Below are positions 1 to 10,201 of a stretch of 64,000 nucleotides of DNA, piece after piece (the stretch's first letter is position 1; every line of letters starts with the position of its first letter). The translations under genes and the position numbers were made by a program. The notes beneath the pieces were generated by a model. It did no database searches, had not been told where the DNA came from, and saw only the letters and a program-made list of their open reading frames with translations. Source of the DNA: Mycoplasma wenyonii str. Massachusetts (GTDB lineage: Bacteria; Bacillota_I; Bacilli_A; Mycoplasmatales; Mycoplasmoidaceae); assembly GCF_000277795.1 (NCBI RefSeq), contig NC_018149.1, forward strand, positions 465,160-529,159, read 5' to 3'.

Positions 1-324
1 AGTGGTTTCTAAATGGCGAACTGTTTTTAAGTTAGAAACATTAAAGCTTTTTGAGCTGTCATAAAAGAAAAACTCTGTTGTTTCGGGGTTATTGTCTCTT
101 TGACAAGCTAGTAATTTTTTATTATGTTTTGCTTGTTGAGCTTCTTGAGTTTCTTGTCCATCTCCTTGCAAAACTATCAAGCAAAGATTTTTCAAATCTT
201 CTTGCTTTTCTAACTTAACTCTTTCAACAGCTGGTCTAAGAGCTCTTGCGACTGGAACCATAATTCCTACACCAGCTGTACCAACTACTAAAGCTTTACC
301 TAATAGTCCAATTGCAAAGGACAT
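1..324 (-). CDS. Secreted/membrane small protein, LLAC-motif family (3' end outside window)
   Basis: Open from ATG at 322-324 to the window edge (108 codons), so the C-terminus is missing. The N-terminus MSFAIGLLGKALVVG continues as one hydrophobic segment of about 25 residues, read as a signal peptide or anchor. After it come a short CLIVLQGDG stretch and KKLLAC near residue 80. The same order (NC-x-V-x-I-x-G, then K/R-LLAC, then an aromatic FFFYD-like stretch) recurs in the genes at 506-1053 and 39770-40294, so these form a local family. No function is recognised; exposure on the cell surface is inferred from the signal-like start and paralogy. It is divergent from the next gene. Confidence 0.75.
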   Translation of the reverse strand, partial: MSFAIGLLGKALVVGTAGVGIMVPVARALRPAVERVKLEKQEDLKNLCLIVLQGDGQETQEAQQAKHNKKLLACQRDNNPETTEFFFYDSSKSFNVSNLKTVRHLETT

Positions 325-505
325 ATTTAACTCTTACTAAAGTATTTCAAACTAATAAACAAGGATTTTATTATTTTCACTTTTAAAGAAAAATAGTAAA
401 AAATAAATTTCTTATATTTATACAATTCAAGTTTCAAAGAGATTATTGATAGAAATGAAAGTAAAATCTCCTGATTTCTTGAAAAATATAAATATTTTTT
501 AATTA

Positions 506-1053
506 ATTTCTTTACTTCTTTCAGGATTTGTTAAAGGTTCTCTTGGAATTGTAGCTTCTACTTCAGTTATTGGTCCTGTAGCATATATTCAATTGCAAAA
601 AGTGGAAGTAATTCCAAGGAATTGAAGTTATCTAAACAATCAGATTTTGACAATTGTTTAGTAGTGATAGAAGGAAATAGTGAAAAAGATAGTGAAGATT
701 CAGATGGAGGTAGTGATAGAAGATTATTAGCTTGTCACAACCCTTCAAATACCAAAACACAAACTGATTTCTTTTTGTGAGTGAAGGGTTCTTCTGAATT
801 GCCCAAAGAAGTAAGTCTTGTAAAAGTTGATTCTGAACAAGTTCCTATCAAGCTTAGTCTGGCGCTCTTAGAGTCTGATGGTTCTAACTCTCTAGAAACA
901 ATTAATTTGTCTAATCGCAATTGGAATTTTTTAAATGGAGTGAATTTAAAAGACAAGTGTAGAGTTGGATTTTCTGGAATTAAACAAATTTTTTGTGAAG
1001 GTGCAGAGGAAAAGCCGACAATACACTACTCTCTTAAAGAATTACAAGTATAA
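506..1053 (+). pseudogene. LLAC-family secreted protein with a frameshift and no standard start
   Basis: Two frames must be joined. From about 506 one frame reads a hydrophobic leader (SLLLSGFVKGSLGIVAS) up to IQLQK. After the A5 run at 597-601 the homologous reading continues one frame over (NCLVVIEG, then DRRLLAC, ending at TAA 1051-1053). A sixth A would restore a single frame. The leader also has no ATG, GTG or TTG; an ATT at 506 is the only plausible initiator. It may be a decayed copy, or one switched off at the A run. The region after residue 60 is well preserved and contains one TGA read as Trp, so the loss would be recent. Confidence 0.6.
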
Positions 1054-1062
1054 ATTTTCAGA

Positions 1063-2288
1063 TTATTTAATTAGACTGGAGTTGAAAGGTATTTGAATAT
1101 CCGTTGCTCAAGGAATTTTTTCTCCATCCTTCGTTATTAGTTTTCCATTCTTTATATTTGTGTAACTAGGATCTCAAAGGAAATATCTTCTTTTATCGCC
1201 ACTTAATGTAATTTTTTTAGCAAAACCATCCTTTGTCTCTTCTGAATTGTTCTTATACAAACTACTTGTGCTGTTCTCGGTGTCCGCCGATCTTCAATCA
1301 TGCAATACAATTGTTCCCTGTCCAATCTTTTTTGTTCTTGTTTGTTGAGGAACTTTAACTACCACTCCATCTCCCTGCAAGCCTGCCCACAAAGTTCTTC
1401 CATTTGTAAATTTCTCTTTAACTAATACTCCTGGGGCAATTATCTCTTCTTCCTGACCTCTTGAACCATTCTTTTTCTTCATACCTACTGCAATTGCGAT
1501 ACTCATACCTCCATCGATTTTTAATTCTTGTAATCCAATTTGCTTATCTTCTTTTTGTAGTTTTTCCACAACTACAAAATTACTGCTTGTTTCTTTATTT
1601 TTGTCCTTATAAAATTCTTTAGCACAATTTCCAAAAGCTATTTGTCCGCCCAAAGATAATCTGCCATTATTGTTGTTTGGTCAAAATAATCCAGTTTGTC
1701 CAAATTTATCTCTAAGCTTTTGCACATCTTGTGTATTGTTTTTTAATTGAACCTTTAAAACATCTTTTAAGCAAGGTCAATTAACTCCTTGTGAACCATC
1801 AACAATACTCACTAAAGCTTCAAACTCAACCTGATTGTTTTTCCCAACCCCAATTAAAAAGAATTTCTTTTTAGTGAATCCCCCGATAACTGGTTTGATT
1901 CGACTTTTACCGGCGAGTCTTGATTTATCTCCTTCTCCCCTAGGTCCTAATTGTGTTTCAATCAAAGTCAACTTTCCATCTAGAGTTCCTTTGATATCAA
2001 ATGTTTCATTCTCAATTGTTCTTTTTTCTTGTCTTGCATATTCACTCCCTTCCATTCTCACAACATATCCATATGAATAAGACATATTCCTTGTTTGAGA
2101 AGCTGCCCCTTCCCTCATTCTTCACCCATTAAACCAAGGTCCAACTCTTATTTCACTTCAAAGATCTCCCTTAACTTCTCCAGTTGTTGAGACTATCCTA
2201 GTTTGCTTTGGGTGTAATCCTGCAAATACAGTTGGACTTATTAAGCTACCTAAAACAAATAATCCTCTACTTAAACCGGGGGGGGCAC
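1063..2288 (-). CDS. Large secreted surface-type protein, tract beside the start codon (probably OFF)
   Basis: About 408 codons are open from the C8 tract to TAA at 1063-1065, with several TGA codons as Trp. Just after the tract is a hydrophobic leader (GLFVLGSLISPTVFAG). No ATG, GTG or TTG lies in frame ahead of this leader. The only one nearby, GTG at 2286-2288, directly precedes the C tract and reads into TAA with C8. With C9 it reads Met-Pro-Pro-Pro into the leader. The span 1063-2288 is one base short of a multiple of three, which fits. The C-terminal pattern (APGVLVK, IVLHDW, DGEKIPW) recalls the paralogues at 28336-33618, so I place it as a divergent member. Function unknown. Confidence 0.65.
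2278..2285. repeat. Homopolymer G8 (C8 on coding strand)
   Basis: The tract sits immediately after a possible GTG start of the minus-strand gene ending at 1063. C8 puts that GTG out of frame; C9 would put it in frame. Confidence 0.85.
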
Positions 2289-2364
2289 TCTCTGGTTTTA
2301 AAAGTCTGTTTTAATTTCTAGGATTTTAAGCTCCCAAAGATACTTAATGACGAATATAGATTTT

Positions 2365-2991
2365 TTAGAAAGCTGAATAGATTACTTTAGGGGCTTTGTT
2401 TTCATTTCACTTTAGTTGACTTTCTGATTTAAGTATTATTTCACATTCTTTGAGACCAAGTCTTCTCTTGCAGAAAGAATCTTCTTGTTTGGTAAAGAGA
2501 TCCTCATCTTTAGAAGTTTGAATGTAAGTATTTGCTATACCACTACCTCCAGAAGTACTTGTCCATAAAAAATCTGAACACTTGATCATCTTTATTAAAT
2601 TACCACTATTAGAAGTAGGAATTACTAACATTGACGAAGATTTTGAAGTTTCTTGGCTGGTAGTGCTTTCAACTGTAAACTTCGTCTTACTCTTACTTAA
2701 AGTTTTCCCAGTCTTTTCATTAACAACCTTTAACCAAATCTTTTCTTTCTTATCGGCGCCACTCCCCTCTTCATCAAAGACATATAAATAGAAACCATAA
2801 GAAGTGTTATTGTCTTGCCCGCCAGTTTCGCCCCCCCCAGTGCACTTAAATACAGGTTTGGTTAAACTAACACTTCTTTGTCATATTGTTTTGAAAAAAG
2901 GAGAAGTGCCGACAACATAAGACACAGGAGTTACAGTTCCTGTTACACCAAAACCTGTAAAGATTCAAAAGGGCACTGACTTTAGGAACAT
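2365..2991 (-). CDS. Secreted protein with in-frame poly-G tract (ON)
   Basis: Runs from ATG 2989-2991 to TAA 2365-2367, 208 residues, with three TGA codons as Trp. The leader MFLKSVPFWIFTGFGVTG is hydrophobic. At about residue 52 the sequence KCTGGGETGG is encoded by ACT GGG GGG GGC, using the G8 tract in frame. The rest is Ser/Thr/Lys rich with scattered Cys (KCSDF, SFCKRR, KECE). No known domain is recognised. The signal-like start and the tract place it with the window's phase-variable secreted proteins. It is divergent from hsdR, with 55 bases between them. Confidence 0.75.
2831..2838. repeat. Homopolymer C8 (G8 coding), gene ON
   Basis: Encodes Gly-Gly-Gly in the minus-strand gene 2365-2991. 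Eight G keep the 208-residue frame open. Confidence 0.85.
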
Positions 2992-3046
2992 AAAGGAACT
3001 AAAGGGAATTATAGAAAATTTATATGAGTGTGTTTTCTATTAATTA

Positions 3047-6000
3047 GTGGATCCGGAGAATACTAGGTTTAAGCCAACAACAGAAGAAGAATTAGAAGAC
3101 TATATAGTATCTCTCTTTGAGACTCAAGGATATCTCTACTCTAGAGGTAATGAACTAAAAAGAGAGAGTTACTCAGAAGTCTTTCTATTAGAAGACTTAA
3201 CTAACTTCTTAAAGCCTAAATATCCTAAGTTAGACACTTACTTTGGTGTCTACTCAGATATAAGACATATAGCTGATGATCTTCAGAGAGAAGATAAGAA
3301 CTTCTATGACTTCAATAAAGACTTCTTCAAAAAACTAAATAATGGAATAACTTACAGAAGAGAAAGAGATGGAGAGGTATTCTCTATCTCATTAATAGAC
3401 TTTCAAGTCCCAGAAAATAATATCTTAAGGGTTGTAAATCAACTATCAGTTGATGGTAAGACTCAAAGGAGAGTAGACATAGTTATTTATATAAATGGAA
3501 TTCCATTCATTGTTTGAGAGCTTAAATCCCCTAGCGATACCAGTACAGGCTTAACTACCGCTCATAACCAATTACAAACCTATCAAAAAGAGATTCCAGA
3601 GCTATTTAAATACAATGCCTTTGCTGTGTTGTGTGATGGTATTGGAAATGTTGAATATGGAGTTAGTTGAGAAAAAAAAGATAGATTTGTTAGTTGAAAG
3701 AGAATCTCTGAGTTTGTAAATACAAAGGAAAAAGATCTCTTAGATATCACTATTGCAGGGTTATTCAATAAAGAAAGACTCATAAAGGTAATTGAAGACT
3801 TCATTTGATTCTCTGATGACAACCAACAACAAAAGAAGGTTATATGTAGATATCCACAGTTTTATGGAGCTCTCAAGATGCTTAAGAGTATTGAAAGTAA
3901 CTTAAAGCCGGAAGGATCTGGTAAGGGAGGTATTTACTTTGGCTCTACTGGTTGTGGAAAGAGTTACACTATGTTATTTCTTTCTAGACTACTTCTTAAA
4001 TCCAAGTTATTAAACAAACCTTCTATTCTCTTAATAGCTGACAGAGTAGAAATAAGTGAACAGCTCTGTAAGTTATTTCAAAGCTCTACAGATTTCTTAC
4101 AAGATAAGAATGTTAAAGAGATAAAAGGTAGAGCTGAACTAAGTAACTCTCTTAAGACTCTAACTGTTGGAGGGGTATTCATTACTAACATACAAAAGTT
4201 TGAAGAAAGTATAGAGCCTCTCTCTAACAGAAACAATATCATTTGTATCTCTGATGAGGCGCACAGATCTCAACATAACTTTGATGTAGAGTTCAAGGAA
4301 TCAGGGGGAGAAACTGTTCCATTTGCAAAGAGACTACATGAATCTCTTCCTAATGCAACTTATGTAGGATTTACTGCTACCCCTATAGACAAAACTATGG
4401 ATGTATTTGGAGAGATAGTAGATAAATACACTATGGATGAATCCATTAATGATGGATTCACTGTCCAACTCCTACTAGATTCTCGTAGAGGTTGATTAAG
4501 TATTCAAGATGAGATTGTTAACAGAATTATTGAGAAATATGAGGAGGCTAGAAACGCTGGTGCAAGTGCAGAAAAGATAGAAGAGGATCAAAAGATTAGA
4601 TCTCAACTAAGAGCTATCTCTGGTATTCAAGAAAGAATAGAAAAAATCACAAAAGATATAGTTGAGCACTATGAAGAAAGACTTAGATTGAATGAAACTG
4701 TTTGCGGAAAGGCAATGATAGTGGCTAATGGTAGAGAGAATGGATACTCTATCTACAAAGAAATGGAGAAATTAAGACCAGAATGATTTAAGAATGAGTC
4801 TGATTCGACTGACTCTTACTCCAAAGTTCACTTAGTTATGACTAGAACAGAAAAGGATTTAAAGAGAGGAGATGAGGAGATGCAAAAAGATATGAAGAGA
4901 ATGTATGACCTAATAGGTAATGAAAGATATCAAAGGGAATTGGCTAGAGTATTTAAAGATTCCAAATCTAACTTCAAGATAGCTATTGTTAGTGATAAAT
5001 GACTAACTGGATTTGATGTTCCTTGTTTAGACATTATGTATCTAGACAGAATCTTTCAAGATAAAGCTCTTATTCAAGCAGTATCAAGAGTCAATAGGAA
5101 ATATATGAGAAAGAGTTATGGAAGAATTGTCTCTTATTGACCTATTGAGGGCTACTGAAAAGAAGCTCTTAAGAAAGTAGGGGGTGGAGAAAGAGGAGGT
5201 AAATCTCTAGAGGAAATAATTTCAAAGACTAGAGACAAACTAGAACTATTAAATAAATTGTTCTATGACTTTAAAAAAGAGGATTTCTTGGAAATGAAAG
5301 AGGAAGAGCAATCTCAAACAGTCATTAACTATGTAGAGGGAAAAGGGGAAGAGTTTAAGGCACAATTTGCGGATCTATACAAACAGTTCATTCAACTCTA
5401 TGACAGTTGATCTAATGCTGAATTAAGTAGAGAGTTAGGAGATGATAGAGCTTTCTATAAATTAGTTTGAAAGTATTGGTCTAGAAGTGTAAGAAAGAGT
5501 TGAACTCCTATCTCTGACATCACTAAACAAGAGATAGCAGAACAAATGAGAAATGTCTTTAAGTTCGGAGATATGACTCAATACTCATTTGGTTATTTAA
5601 ATGTTTCTTTTCCGCCAGAGAAAGAATACAAGAATAAAGAAATTACACGGGAAGAAAAGCTAAATAAAGCTAGGAGTTTAGGAGAAGCTCTCTATAAGGC
5701 ATATAAGTTCTTTGGAAAGAATTTCCTTGAGAAGTTAGCTAAGTTACAAGAGAAATATGAAACTCTTTGAAGTGAACAACAAAAACTAGAAGCTATTGAG
5801 GATCCTGAAGAGAGAAAAAGAGCTATGGATGAATTTAGATTTGAGGAAAAACTAGAAGCTCTTGATAGACAAAGAGATGAATTAGTTGATGCTGGTTACA
5901 AAAAGATTAAAGAGCATGAATCAAAAGATTGAACAAGAGAAGAACAAATCTTCTTCGATCTTCTAACTCACTTCAATAACCAATTTCAATTTGGTTTTTC

Positions 6001-6235
6001 AACAGATAAATTACTTGAAATAAATCACGAAATACATCGCCTTTGAGATGAAATCAAAGAGTTTGTGGGGAAAAATATAAGACACTCAATGGCTGAAAAA
6101 CTAAAAATGAATCTTTATTCACTAATAGATAAATATCACTTCTATGACAAAGATGAGAACTACAGTGAAACAACTGTTGTAATCATTGAAGAGCTATTAG
6201 ATTGTTTCAAGAAAATGTCAGAAAATGCAGGGTAA
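3047..6235 (+). CDS. hsdR: Type I restriction enzyme R subunit (HsdR)
   Basis: ATP-dependent DNA translocase and endonuclease subunit of a type I restriction system. It is 1062 residues from GTG 3047 with many TGA=Trp codons, the normal length for the family. The N-terminal PD-(D/E)xK-type nuclease core is visible (RVDIVIYINGIPF followed by WELKSP near residues 145-162). Motor motifs follow: Walker A STGCGKS near 302, DEAH box (SDEAHRSQ) near 404, GFTATP near 441, and later helicase motifs including the LTGFD and QAVSRVNR region. The last bases overlap hsdS (ATG 6225 inside the 3' end), so the two are translationally coupled. No hsdM is next to it. Confidence 0.96.
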
Positions 6236-7151
6236 ATTAGGGGATTACATTGTTCTCTGCAAGCAAAAAAATAAGAATTTAGAAGTTACTAAATTAGTTG
6301 GGATTTCATACAGTAAAGGAATTCTTGATAAACCGCAAAGAAAGGCAAGTACAAGCTACTTAAAAACTGGATGGATTGCAAAAAAAGGAGAATTTGTTGT
6401 CGATCTAGTTAATGTTCAACATAACAATCACTTATCAGTAGATATCAACAGATCTGAAGAGCCAATAGTAATTAGTCATATTTACAACGTATTCAAAATA
6501 TCTAATCCTTTATTGGTTGGAGAATATTTACTTTTGTTACTCAAAAATTCAGTAATGGAACACAGATTGAAATATGCCTGTCATGGTTCCGTCAGAGGCA
6601 CCTTATCTTGAGATAATTTCTCAGGAATTCCAATTTTTGTGCCGGAGTTGAAGGATCAAGAATCGATTGTCAACAAATACCAAACAGTAACTAAATATAT
6701 AGAAGTTAAGAAAAGAATTAATGAATTACTTGAAAGAAAGATGAAAGCTTACTTCCATATATTGTTTGATGATTTAAAGGATTATGAAATGAGAAGTTTT
6801 GGAGAGTTATTCACAATTATTCGAGGAGGAAGGCCTCCTAGATCTAACAGATGACTAGAAGAACTTTATTTTTGTAAAGAGGGCGGAGTGCCTTGATTGC
6901 AAGTCAGAGATATAACAAAAAAAGAATTTAAGTTTGTCAGAAATACTGCAGAACAGTTAACAGAACAAGGCTTTAAGAGAGGTAATTGTTCAATAGTCTC
7001 TCCGAATGACTTGATTTTTATACACAACGCTAGTAGCAAACAACTAGGGAATATTTATGTGAATTCCTGTGATTTAACAATCAATAGTAACTTTTGAGCT
7101 TTGTCTAATAATCTTCCTTGTGGGGGGGGCATCAATGTAGTCTGCCCATAA
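6225..7151 (+). CDS. hsdS: Type I specificity subunit HsdS, truncated by poly-G phase
   Basis: Target-recognition subunit, two recognition domains separated by helical spacers. In the present G8 state it is 308 residues and stops at 7149-7151. The first half (to about residue 130) and the central helical spacer (ELKDQESIVNKYQTVTKYIE, then a repeat start at MRSFGELFTIIRGGRPP) are intact. Translation enters the tract at NLPCGGG and ends nine codons later. With one more G the frame continues to TAA 7397-7399, adding FIYFLVKENIW and the typical C-terminal helix (KELIDKFNNFCEPIFELQKR), 391 residues in all. The current product lacks the end of recognition domain 2 and the distal spacer. The start overlaps hsdR by 11 bases. 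Confidence 0.92.
7122..7129. repeat. Homopolymer G8 inside hsdS
   Basis: Lies in the second recognition domain. G8 gives a truncated HsdS; G9 gives the full-length subunit ending at 7399. Confidence 0.92.
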
Positions 7152-7497
7152 CTTTTATTTATTTTTTGGTCAAGGAAAATATTTGAATTCTACAAAGATT
7201 AATTAACATGTCGACGGCAACTACAGCTTTTGATTTGAGTAGATTTAAAACTTTCAAAGTCAAAATACCAAAAAACAAAGAATTAATAGATAAATTCAAC
7301 AATTTCTGTGAGCCTATCTTTGAGTTGCAGAAAAGAAATGAGCAAATTATTCAGAAACTTTTGAGGTTACAAAAGTGTTGAGTTGAAAGTTTAGATTAAC
7401 TTTTTTTTACCAACCTCAAAAAAACCCTTTTGTTCCGGCCCCCTGAGTAATAAAAAAAATTTAAAAATTCATCTTTTTTGTCATTTTGCGCTAATAA

Positions 7498-8157
7498 ATG
7501 TATAACAAATTGTTGGCTGTGGAGGACAATACTTTTCTAGTCACTTATAGTTCCAGCGAGTTTTCAGAAGAAGGAGAGAGAACTATTAATGAGTGTTTTA
7601 GAGAAGAAATAGCAAAAGCAGATAAAGTAGAAATCTCTGTGGCATATTGTGGTTACAACTCTCTGAAAGAAATAGACCGATTGGTGGAGAAAGGAAATAT
7701 TAAATACATTTGTGTAATTTTGGGAATGCATTGATTTATTGGGCTTTGGGAAGATCTATATCTTCTTGCGATTGAAATTAATGAAAAGTGAAGAAGTAAG
7801 GGGATGGGAGAAATAAGACTGGTGGATTATTTTCCACATCACGACAAACTTTATTGTTTTTATAAAAATGACCATCTCTTTTCGGCAATAATAGGATCAC
7901 CTAACTTAAGTTTTTTAATTACACAAGAAAGAAAAACATCCAGACAATATGAGTTAGGAGAGCTAATTCACAAGCCCTCTTCTTTGAGACGTTATCGAAG
8001 ACACATAGCTAAATTGAAGTCAAATAATTTTTCCAAAAATATAGTTGATCTAGAACAATACAAATCTGTTGTTGTTGAAGAAGAGTTGAATAGGTGAGGG
8101 AAGATAATTCAAAAAACTAAAATTACTTACACCAAAAAATTATTTTCTTGATGATAA
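7498..8157 (+). CDS. PLD-family restriction nuclease subunit (NgoFVII-like N-terminal half)
   Basis: 219 residues from ATG 7498 to TAA 8155-8157, with TGA as Trp. The middle reads KVEISVAYCGYNSLKEIDRL, then VILGMH, then GEIRLV, and the phospholipase-D-type catalytic signature: HDK in PHHDKLYCF followed by a GSPNLS box. From memory this order matches the nuclease half of NgoFVII-type restriction endonucleases, which normally carry a C-terminal B3-like DNA-binding domain. Here that half is a separate gene, whose ATG overlaps this stop (ATGATAA at 8151-8157). A near copy is at 43799-44359; both share a CGCTAAT-type stretch just before the start. No methyltransferase is adjacent. Confidence 0.78.
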
Positions 8158-8708
8158 ATCTTGATGAATTGAAAAAATCCGAAGCTCTAAGAACCATAAC
8201 TATTCCTCTGGTCGTGCCATCTGAACAAGAAATTATTGATAATGCCGATTTGGATTTATCTTTTTCTCCCTTAAATGCTTGCTATAGTAAGCCGGTAATT
8301 GACGGACAAGGACACAGTTGATTTGAGGTGAGGTTAACCGTTGAGGGAGAAGATAATTTACCTTCCAGAAAAGATTGATTTTACTTAATAACTGATAATG
8401 GATGGTTAGATAAAGCTTGTTTTTCTGGTAGAGGAAAGAGAGTTAAGTGGTTGAATACTTTTAAAAATTCAGATATGATAGGTGGCTGAATCAAAGTTAG
8501 ATTGGCGGGACGAGAGTTAATTGACGAGTTTTCTTCTCCAGATGAAGATACAAAAAAATATGGAGTGGTTACTAAAGAAGTTTTGAAAAGTTATGGTGGA
8601 GACAAGATATATCTAAAGAAAACTACTAAGACACATAAAGATGAAAGGGGAATTGATAGAGATGTTTGATTGATATCTTTTCCTTTTTCGCGCGATGACA
8701 AAAAATAA
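8151..8708 (+). CDS. B3-like DNA-binding subunit partner of the PLD nuclease
   Basis: 185 residues, ATG 8151 to TAA 8706-8708. It overlaps the nuclease gene stop by 7 bases and is probably translated by coupling. Conserved points shared with the copies at 44378 and 56473 are LNACYxKP, SWF(E/D)V-L, a central KACFSGR, then V(V)TKE-L-xYGG and LKKT near the C-terminus, ending WLISFP. From memory these resemble the C-terminal domain of NgoFVII-type enzymes. It probably recognises the DNA target of the nuclease; this is inference from gene order and family resemblance. Confidence 0.72.
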
Positions 8709-8861
8709 TCAAATTTCTTTTAGGGAACAATAATTAAATAATTTATTATTGTCCCTTTCCTTTTTACGATTGAAAAATTGTGAAAAAGTTTAGATTAGAG
8801 AAGATTAAAAAGCTATTCGAAAATATTAAATTAAATAAATAGTTTTCTCAAAAAATAAACT

Positions 8862-9536
8862 ATGCGGGGAGGGGCAGTAGCTAAGTTAGTTACATTTACC
8901 GGTTCTGCTGTATTAGTTGGTGGTCCAGTAGCAGGTGCACTTTATTTCTTACTTCCATCTACTTCCGTTTCTGGAGGCGGAAAGGCAAGTAATCCTAGAT
9001 TTGTAATGGCAAGAACAAAAGTAACTGATCCAGAATTAAGTTTTGCTTATGATAGTTTCTTCTCGGAGGGGGAGGTAGTTGATAAGCCTGTTACCTTTGA
9101 AAAGGCAAATATGAGTTTTGATGGTTACAAGCTAAAAGAAGGAGATATATTATGTAGCCCGAAACAAGATGGAAAGTTCTATGTATTAAAGGAAGTATCT
9201 AAAAGAAGTGACCCTTCTCCAAAATACAAAATTCAAGGATATGAACACAATGACACAATTGTCAGATGCAATAGACATGATATTTTGTCAAGAACAAAGT
9301 ACGATGAAAGTAAAACCATTGAATTAAAGTTTTTCAACCCTATAGGAAAAAATTGATATTCTGCTGGAATAGACAAAATCTATGTCTCTAGTTGTGTTTT
9401 TGAGGCGACAAAACCACAACCTAACACAAACAAATGAGGCATTAGTTGAGATAAGTGTAAATTAACAGAGATGGGTGGGGGAGGTCGGTCAAACACGGTT
9501 CCTAAAGCTCTATTAAGTGCGGATTATGAAATTTAA
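8862..9536 (+). CDS. Secreted/anchored protein with mixed-codon Gly-Gly-Gly
   Basis: 224 residues from ATG 8862 to TAA 9534-9536. The N-terminus has a strong hydrophobic segment (VTFTGSAVLVGGPVAGALYF) followed by SVSGGGKAS. The Gly triplet is encoded GGA GGC GGA, so this copy lacks the homopolymer found at the same place in neighbours and cannot slip in the same way. The rest is Lys rich with four or more Cys (ILCSP, IVRCN, SSCVF, DKCKL). Several TGA codons are Trp in the C-terminal third. No known domain; surface location inferred. Confidence 0.7.
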
Positions 9537-9580
9537 ATTATTAAGTTATTGTCGTTTCTTCTATAAAGTAGTCAGTTAGT

Positions 9581-9877
9581 TTGAAAGATTTTTTAGATAG
9601 GTTACTAACTGGGGGGGGCAATTTTTTGCAATTATTTAATGGTGATGAAAAATTAATTGGAAAGGGGATTGGTTCAGGAGTTGCCATACTTGCTGGTTTA
9701 GGAGCAGCTTTAGCTCAGGGGTATATCGGAGGAAAAGCAGTAGAGTCACTAGCTAGAAACCCAGAAGTTGAAGCTTTAATTTTTAAACAATTTATAGTGG
9801 GAGCTGCAGTTTGCGAATCTGTAGCTATCTATGGATTAATCGTTGCTATTTTGATAATGTTTGCTGTTCAACCATAA
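9581..9877 (+). CDS. atpE: ATP synthase F0 subunit c, copy 1, with phase-variable tract
   Basis: 98 residues from TTG 9581. Proton-carrying ring subunit of F1F0 ATP synthase: two hydrophobic hairpin helices (GSGVAILAGLGAALAQGYIGG and QFIVGAAVCESVAIYGLIVAI) with polar loop RNPE and the essential Glu in CESVAIYGL. It carries an N-terminal extension of about 25 residues before the first helix, and inside it the G8 tract encodes Thr-Gly-Gly-Gly in frame (ON). A change of one or two G would destroy the protein. A second copy lies at 25510-25821 with a different extension and its own tract. No other atp gene is in the window. Confidence 0.93.
   Translation: MKDFLDRLLTGGGNFLQLFNGDEKLIGKGIGSGVAILAGLGAALAQGYIGGKAVESLARNPEVEALIFKQFIVGAAVCESVAIYGLIVAILIMFAVQP
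9611..9618. repeat. Homopolymer G8 in atpE copy 1 (ON)
   Basis: ACT GGG GGG GGC encodes Thr-Gly-Gly-Gly in the N-terminal extension, ten codons after the TTG start. Confidence 0.9.
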
Positions 9878-10000
9878 TGAAGTTTTGAAAAAAGGTTTAG
9901 GTTAGATTTTTAGTTTCTTTTAATCCCGCCAGATACTGTTTTAGGTACTTTAAAAATTAAGTTGAGAGATATTTCTTTAGACTAATTAGCTAGTTTCAAA

Positions 10001-10135
10001 ATGTCTAAGTTGAAATTATTGTTTACTTGTCCTACTTTAGGAACGACAACTGTTTCTCCTTTTTATTTTTTAGTTAAAGGTCAAGATTACATAAATACTC
10101 TCGGGGGGGGCAAAGAAGTCAAGCAGATGATTTAA
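10001..10135 (+). CDS. Short secreted leader ORF ending just after a poly-G tract
   Basis: ATG 10001 opens MSKLKLLFTCPTLGTTTVSP, a signal-like start. It reaches Gly-Gly-Gly from the G8 tract and then stops at TAA 10133-10135 after 44 residues. With G9 the frame extends to TAA 10213-10215 (about 71 residues, reading QRSQADDLIQVTNK). With G10 it stops after about 15 further codons. So the C-terminus differs in all three phases and none joins the following ORF at 10202 in a single frame. It may be a small phase-variable secreted peptide or the 5' remnant of a longer gene. Confidence 0.5.
   Translation: MSKLKLLFTCPTLGTTTVSPFYFLVKGQDYINTLGGGKEVKQMI
10103..10110. repeat. Homopolymer G8 in short secreted ORF
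   Basis: In frame after CTC in the ORF starting at 10001. G8 stops within nine codons of the tract; G9 extends to 10215. Confidence 0.85.
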
Positions 10136-10201
10136 TACAAGTCACTAATAAAGTAGGAAAGAATCTAAAAAGTATTTCTAAAGAACAAGCTACAAGGGCA
10201 A

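Noticed and set aside
2270-2314. Plus-strand resemblance of the tract region to the start of gene 42313 (G8 followed by ACTCTCTGGTT)
   Set aside because: Only about a dozen bases agree and no longer homology continues on the plus strand, so a relic cannot be supported.
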